A stretch of 32,606 bases of DNA, from positions 1-32,606 of the IMG/VR virus record IMGVR_UViG_3300018080_000418. One strand, 5' to 3'. The position numbers and the translations under genes were made by a program. The DNA comes from a virus. The notes beneath the pieces were generated by a model. It saw only the letters and a list, made by a program, of their open reading frames with translations, was not told the origin of the DNA and made no database searches. Positions 29,324-32,606 of the stretch are shown one piece after another; position 1 is the first letter of the stretch; every line of letters starts with the position of its first letter.

Positions 29324-29833
29324 ATGCTAACTAAACGGAACATAGAGAAAAAATATGGCAGGCTCACTTTAATAGGTGAGAGTTTTATAAAGGGTAAAAA
29401 TAGTTATTATAAATGCAGATGTGAGTGTGGAGTAATAAAAAATATTCGTTTTTATGATTTAAAGAATGGTATCACAAAAAGTTGCGGATGTTTCAATGAT
29501 GAGAAGTTATTAAAACATGGTTTTGCGGGAACGAAATTTTATCAAACATGGCTGGGTATGTGTCATAGATGTAATAATAAAAAAAGCATAAGTTATAGAA
29601 ATTATGGAGTACGTGGGATAAAAGTCTGTAAAAGATGGATGAATTTTGAGAATTTTAAAGAGGATATGTATACTACTTATTTGAAACATGTAAAAAAACA
29701 TGGAGAGAAAGACACTCAAATTGAAAGAGAAAACAACAATGGCAATTATTGCAATGAAAATTGTTCGTGGAAAACAAGAAAAGAAAATAATAGAAATAAA
29801 AGAACTAATAAAATGATAACCTATAAAGGGTGA
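29324..29833 (+). CDS. HNH-type homing endonuclease, probably cut short by TGA
   Basis: 169 residues to TGA 29831-29833. The order of domains is: an N-terminal part with CRCECGVIKNIRFYDLKNG and SCGCFND (zinc Cys), then the HNH-like core (FYQTWLGMCHRCNNKKS, YRNYGVRGIKVCKRWMNFEN, TQIERENNNGNYCNENCSW). The same frame continues after the stop to TAA 29951-29953, giving TQCLKDWSIELNIKYSCLMS and RRGWSVKRAFEIN, which is the usual C-terminal DNA-binding helix domain of this family. The stop therefore removes a real domain of ~40 residues. The enzyme would cut or nick its target site; it starts one base after the initiator gene, suggesting a homing target near the origin. Confidence 0.8.
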   Translation: MLTKRNIEKKYGRLTLIGESFIKGKNSYYKCRCECGVIKNIRFYDLKNGITKSCGCFNDEKLLKHGFAGTKFYQTWLGMCHRCNNKKSISYRNYGVRGIKVCKRWMNFENFKEDMYTTYLKHVKKHGEKDTQIERENNNGNYCNENCSWKTRKENNRNKRTNKMITYKG

Positions 29834-29953
29834 ACGCAATGCTTGAAAGACTGGTCTATTGAGTTAAATATTAAATATAGTTGTTTAATGTCTAGGCTTC
29901 GTAGAGGTTGGTCTGTCAAAAGAGCCTTTGAGATTAATCGCAATTTGAAATAA
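29834..29953 (+). pseudogene. C-terminal domain of the HNH gene beyond the in-frame TGA
   Basis: In frame with the gene at 29324, 39 further codons follow the TGA and end in TAA. They encode a helix-turn-helix-like module (CLKDWSIELNIKYSCLMSRL, RRGWSVKRAFE) that normally ends these endonucleases. No start codon or ribosome site of its own is evident, so it is a remnant or a read-through extension. Confidence 0.7.
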
Positions 29954-29955
29954 TT

Positions 29956-30159
29956 ATGTATAAAGATTTAACACCTAGTGAAACAAAAAGACGAGTTAAT
30001 ATGCTTAAAGGTAGTATTAGAGGTATTAAGAGCTATATAAGTAAAACTAATACCCCTAAAAAGTTTATGACTGATAAATTATATGCTTATCAGCAGGAGC
30101 TTCATGAAATAAAACAAAAGAATAATTTTATATATATTAGTGATGAATATTTTAAATAA
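29956..30159 (+). CDS. 67-residue basic helical protein
   Basis: It starts two bases after the TAA that ends the HNH frame. The helices (LTPSETKRRVNMLKGSIRGI, MTDKLYAYQQELHEIKQKNN) are Lys/Arg-rich, and the end is ISDEYFK. It could bind nucleic acid. No family recognised. Confidence 0.6.
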   Translation: MYKDLTPSETKRRVNMLKGSIRGIKSYISKTNTPKKFMTDKLYAYQQELHEIKQKNNFIYISDEYFK

Positions 30160-30167
30160 CAAACATT

Positions 30168-30611
30168 ATGGAATTAAAAATTAAAGGCTATGACTCATTA
30201 TTAACCCATAAACATAATTTTGAGGTTGTAGAATTAAACAATGTGTATTGGGAGTTTACTTTAACTAGAACTCTAAAAAAAGGGGATGACATATTTATAA
30301 ATGATAAAAAGGTTGCATTAGATTATTTAGACACTTTTGATTTAGCTAAAAGTAGTATAATTTTTTCTATTAATTATGCTTTAAAGGATTTAAATATACA
30401 TAGTTGTATTGAAAAAAAGGAAAATAAACTTATTATAAGAACAGACAAAGAAGTAGAGTTTACTGAAACTATAGCTTGGGCTGATTGTGGATTTAAAAAG
30501 AAAAAGAATTATAAGATGAAAAACTTTTTCATGTTGTTAGATGAGCAGACTGGCTCAAAACTAGTCTTAGAAAAAGAGGACATTAATAAATTGTGTAAAC
30601 TTTGGAAATAA
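30168..30611 (+). CDS. 147-residue protein of unknown function
   Basis: A mixed alpha/beta sequence with no familiar motif: MELKIKGYDSLLTHKHNF, YWEFTLTRTLKKGDDIFIND, a segment with Cys (NIHSCIEKKENKLIIRTDKE) and a Lys-rich end (KKKKNYKMKNFFMLLDEQ). It is among the early-type genes after the origin. Nothing in it points to an enzyme. Confidence 0.65.
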   Translation: MELKIKGYDSLLTHKHNFEVVELNNVYWEFTLTRTLKKGDDIFINDKKVALDYLDTFDLAKSSIIFSINYALKDLNIHSCIEKKENKLIIRTDKEVEFTETIAWADCGFKKKKNYKMKNFFMLLDEQTGSKLVLEKEDINKLCKLWK

Positions 30612-30643
30612 TATAGGCTTTATACTAGCTAATAAAAAATAAT

Positions 30644-30904
30644 ATGGACATAGAAAAAGACTTAAAACAATTAAATAATATTATTGCTAAGGTTAAGAAA
30701 CTTAAAAAAGAGGATGATGAAATAATTAATATATTAAATCAATTACCTAAAGAAAAGGTGGAACAATTATATGCAGTTAATATGAGTGTATTAACTATGC
30801 TTAAAGACAATAATAAACATATAAGCGATGAGGATTTAATGAAAATGTTCAATGTAGTATTTTTAGGAGCTTGTAAAAGAATAGGATTAATAAAATTTAT
30901 ATAA
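30644..30904 (+). CDS. 86-residue helical protein
   Basis: A charged, probably coiled-coil N-terminus (LKQLNNIIAKVKKLKKEDDE), then DNNKHISDEDLMKMFNVVFL. The ATG is in AT-rich context without a ribosome site. No family recognised. Confidence 0.6.
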   Translation: MDIEKDLKQLNNIIAKVKKLKKEDDEIINILNQLPKEKVEQLYAVNMSVLTMLKDNNKHISDEDLMKMFNVVFLGACKRIGLIKFI

Positions 30905-30909
30905 ATAAT

Positions 30910-31152
30910 ATGAAAAAAGAACATATAGAAAATAATTATTTAATAATCTGTAAAGATTTTGATGAAGAGGGAGAGGAAAAAGAAAGCAGGATTGCTTTTA
31001 CTATGGAATGTTATAACGAAGAGGATGTAAGGAAATTAGCTACTCAATTATTGAGATATATCGCTAGACATTTTTGCTATATTAGATATGATAAGTTTAG
31101 CAAAAATAATTTAAATATAACTTGGGACAAAAAAGGATATAAAGTAGATTAA
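30910..31152 (+). CDS. 80-residue protein of unknown function
   Basis: Alpha/beta, acidic in the middle (ICKDFDEEGEEKESRIAFTM), then a basic aromatic part (YIARHFCYIRYDKFSKNN). It begins five bases after the preceding stop. No known motif. Confidence 0.6.
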   Translation: MKKEHIENNYLIICKDFDEEGEEKESRIAFTMECYNEEDVRKLATQLLRYIARHFCYIRYDKFSKNNLNITWDKKGYKVD

Positions 31153-31198
31153 TATATTAAAAGAAATTGAAGCAATAAATACACTAAATAATAAGGAT

Positions 31199-31381
31199 GT
31201 GGCTAAAATAAGTATAGGTGATTTTGTTGATGGGCTAGGTAATAGTTTAGATTGTATATTTAAGTCAACAGGATGGACTGTACAGCTTGATTTGGGCAAT
31301 GATGGTAATATTATGGTATTTAGAGATGATGAGCTTATATATGCCCTTGCAGAGGCTTATAAATATAAATATAATTTGTAA
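31199..31381 (+). CDS. 60-residue protein, start codon uncertain
   Basis: The GTG at 31199 gives VAKISIGDFVDGLGNSL... The frame is open upstream back to TAG 31145-31147, and the upstream codons read INILKEIEAINTLNNKD, a plausible N-terminal helix, if translation begins at ATT 31148, a rare start. The beta-rich remainder (WTVQLDLGNDGNIMVF) has no family match. It ends two bases before the 17-bp RNA stem at 31384. Confidence 0.55.
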   Translation: MAKISIGDFVDGLGNSLDCIFKSTGWTVQLDLGNDGNIMVFRDDELIYALAEAYKYKYNL

Positions 31382-31383
31382 AT

Positions 31384-31466
31384 TAACACAGCATAGCAAC
31401 TCGACAAGCATGGGATTTTTCCTCTAATTTGAGGGGGTGTATCTTCTTTGTTGCTGTGCTATGTTA
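31384..31466 (+). ncRNA. Long-stem structured RNA between genes (unknown)
   Basis: Arms 31384-31400 and 31450-31466 pair over 17 positions with one C-A mismatch and one G-U. The 49-nt interior holds a CCTC/GAGG hairpin (about 31421-31434) and conspicuous T- and G-runs. There is no T-run after the 3' arm, so it is not an ordinary terminator. It ends 24 bases before the YopX start codon; a cis-acting regulatory RNA is possible. Confidence 0.6.
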
Positions 31467-31487
31467 ACCTATAATCGTAAAGTTAAC
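31463..31487 (+). promoter_or_regulatory. GTTAAC pair flanking a TATAAT before the YopX gene
   Basis: GTTAAC at 31463-31468 and 31482-31487 encloses TATAAT at 31470-31475. The -35 (TTGTTG, 31448-31453, 16-bp spacer) is weak. Two palindromes on either side of a -10 look like a repressor operator. Confidence 0.4.
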
Positions 31488-31490
31488 ATT

Positions 31491-31802
31491 ATGAGAGTTA
31501 TTAAATTAAGGGCTTGGCTAAATACTGAAAAAAGGATGATATCCTCAAAAGCAGTAAAGCATCTCCTTTTTGCGTGTATAGAAGAGGATAATAGATTAGA
31601 ATTTATGTTATATAGTGGTTTTAAGGATATTAAGGGAATTGAGTGTTATGATGGAGACATAATTGAAAGTAATAATATTAAGTATAAAATTGAATTTTTA
31701 GAGGGTTGTTTTTATGCCACTAACAATAAGCAAAGGTTGCCATTAAGTAATTTTAAGGGGATTTTTAAGGTAATTGGTAATATGTATGAAGGTATTAGTT
31801 GA
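31491..31802 (+). CDS. YopX-family protein
   Basis: The start is taken at ATG 31491 (MRVIKLRAWLNTEKRMI), the usual opening of the family; a longer frame from 31437 would run through the RNA structure. 103 residues with the hallmark order: IKLRAW near the N-terminus, FMLYSGFKDIKGIECYDGDI, a beta middle, and FKVIGNMYEG at the end. YopX proteins are common in phage early regions; their function is not established. The gene ends within the stem of an intrinsic terminator. Confidence 0.82.
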   Translation: MRVIKLRAWLNTEKRMISSKAVKHLLFACIEEDNRLEFMLYSGFKDIKGIECYDGDIIESNNIKYKIEFLEGCFYATNNKQRLPLSNFKGIFKVIGNMYEGIS

Positions 31803-31816
31803 TAATACTTTTTTTT
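31789..31816 (+). terminator. Intrinsic terminator after YopX
   Basis: AAGGTATTA (31789-31797), loop GTTGA, TAATACTTT (31803-31811): 9 bp with one G-U, running into eight Ts (31809-31816). The 5' arm and loop lie within the YopX coding end. A further A/T-only inverted repeat follows to about 31840. Confidence 0.85.
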
Positions 31817-31887
31817 ATTTTAAAATTTTTTAAAAAAGTAAAATATTAATTCTATTTCTAGTGTAATCTTAGGGAAAAATTAGGGGG

Positions 31888-31916
31888 TTTACAATTTGAA
31901 AAAAGTATGATACAAT
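31888..31916 (+). promoter_or_regulatory. Sigma-70 promoter with extended -10
   Basis: TTTACA (31888-31893), 17-bp spacer, TACAAT (31911-31916) preceded by TGA. Each hexamer matches at five of six bases. It restarts transcription after the YopX terminator and drives the genes from 31962. Confidence 0.82.
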
Positions 31917-31961
31917 ATATATAGAAGTTAAGAAATGATTTGATTATTAATACATAAATAT

Positions 31962-32195
31962 ATGAAATATGATTACTTAGGCAGTTGTGTTAATGGATAT
32001 CACGTTGACACACAATATAATAAAGCTCCAATAAAAAAAGAAGTTGAGAGAGCTTTAAGAAGTAAAGAAAAAAGAACAACATTGAGCGATAAATCTGAAT
32101 TATTTATATTTGATACTGGATTTATGGTGCAGAAAACAGTTGGTAATAATACTACTAATAATTGTTATCAAGACCATTATTCATTAACTAAATAG
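31962..32195 (+). CDS. 77-residue protein, first gene of the last unit
   Basis: MKYDYLGSCVNGYHVDTQYN, a basic middle (KKEVERALRSKEKRTTLSD) and a Thr/Asn-rich end. No family recognised. It lies 45 bases after a good promoter, as expected for an early phage protein. Confidence 0.6.
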   Translation: MKYDYLGSCVNGYHVDTQYNKAPIKKEVERALRSKEKRTTLSDKSELFIFDTGFMVQKTVGNNTTNNCYQDHYSLTK

Positions 32196-32223
32196 TATGT
32201 TAAATGGAACATAAATAAAATTT

Positions 32224-32523
32224 ATGAATAATAATGAAATAGAAAAATTATATATTAAATTGAGCGAACATACAGAGATTTATCACCTTGTACGAAACTA
32301 TACATTATTCAAATTAAAAATGGCTAAAATCAGTAAGAAAAACCTGGAAGCTCTAAATAAATCTATACAAAACAAAAAGATAGCCTATATTAAGTTAATA
32401 TTAGGTAGATTAGGGATTAGTTGTATGAGATTTAAATTTGAGGATAGTTTATTGGGAAATGAGCTTAAAAAAATTAAGACTAAGCCTTTAATAGAGGTTT
32501 GGAATAATAAATCATATGTATAA
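32224..32523 (+). CDS. 99-residue basic helical protein
   Basis: Helical (NNEIEKLYIKLSEHTEIYHL, KKNLEALNKSIQNKKIAYIK), basic overall, ending VWNNKSYV. No known motif. It overlaps the following ATG by 8 bases. Confidence 0.6.
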   Translation: MNNNEIEKLYIKLSEHTEIYHLVRNYTLFKLKMAKISKKNLEALNKSIQNKKIAYIKLILGRLGISCMRFKFEDSLLGNELKKIKTKPLIEVWNNKSYV

Positions 32524-32606
32524 ACAAAAAAACTGGGAAGAAGAATGGGATAATTTATACGAGGAGTCATTAGGTTTAATTGTAGTGGAAGGACATAATA
32601 TAGAAA
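32516..32606 (+). CDS. N-terminal part of an unidentified protein (3' partial)
   Basis: ATG 32516 overlaps the previous stop. The 30 visible residues (MYKQKNWEEEWDNLYEESLG...) are acidic and Trp-rich and run off the window. No identity can be given. Confidence 0.55.
   Translation, partial: MYKQKNWEEEWDNLYEESLGLIVVEGHNIE

Noticed and set aside
1525-29953. Alternative genetic code (TAA or TGA read as sense)
   Set aside because: Most genes end in TAA, and several end in TGA with tight overlaps to the next start. Reassigning either codon would fuse many unrelated genes. The internal stops are local exceptions.
31437-31490. Upstream extension of the YopX protein
   Set aside because: The added residues (MYLLCCCAMLTYNRK...) come from the 3' arm of the RNA stem, and YopX proteins normally start at MRxIKxRAW.

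Overview
The window is about 32.6 kb of AT-rich DNA in which every supported gene lies on the + strand. It is the virion-structure, lysis and replication-start part of a tailed double-stranded DNA phage (or a phage-like provirus). I can read a DNA-packaging terminase, portal, scaffold, major capsid protein, head-tail adaptor and nozzle-like protein. I see no tape measure, tail tube or sheath gene, so a short-tailed (podovirus-like) particle is the best inference. Both ends cut through genes, and no integrase, repressor or DNA polymerase is visible.

Host: most late genes lack a Shine-Dalgarno sequence and start in a TATG context, yet the clear promoters have ordinary TTGACA/TATAAT elements. 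Several proteins carry Sec signal peptides followed by Thr/Ser-rich ATSS-type repeats, and one resembles a pilin. This mixture recalls Patescibacteria (candidate phyla radiation) proteins, but that host assignment is inference only.

Layout: 1-1019 small genes, two of them Cys-rich and membrane-anchored; 1070-1520 a promoter-to-terminator RNA unit holding one CAU tRNA and several unexplained RNA folds; 1525-3692 a DNA-modification cassette (C5-cytosine methyltransferase read with two in-frame TAA codons, ParB-like protein, glycosyltransferase resembling the TET-associated family); 3749-9775 packaging and head assembly (small and large terminase, portal, accessory proteins, scaffold); 9831-11060 major capsid protein; 11073-11608 a homing HNH endonuclease with its own promoter and a hairpin over its start codon; 11616-16190 exported, adhesin-like proteins, a pilin-like protein and small genes; 16193-18590 lysis region (holin-like protein, small membrane proteins, papain-like peptidase); 18592-28299 tail, fibre and putative ejected virion proteins, including a 1023-residue protein with an M23-like start and an ADP-ribosyltransferase-like end; 28342-29322 a replication region with a DnaA box, a promoter, a small structured transcript and a winged-helix initiator whose gene carries five iterons and an AT-rich tract; 29324-32606 a second HNH gene with an in-frame TGA and a run of small early-type genes, including a YopX-family protein.

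How the parts work together: terminase and portal package DNA into the scaffold-built head; adaptor, nozzle and fibre complete the tail; coiled-coil and ART-bearing proteins are probably carried in the virion and delivered to the next cell; holin and peptidase release the particles; the iteron-bearing initiator gene probably starts replication. The most unusual features are the set of five Sec-exported proteins inside the morphogenesis region, the modification cassette with an interrupted methyltransferase, the origin inside the initiator gene, and several strongly structured RNAs.
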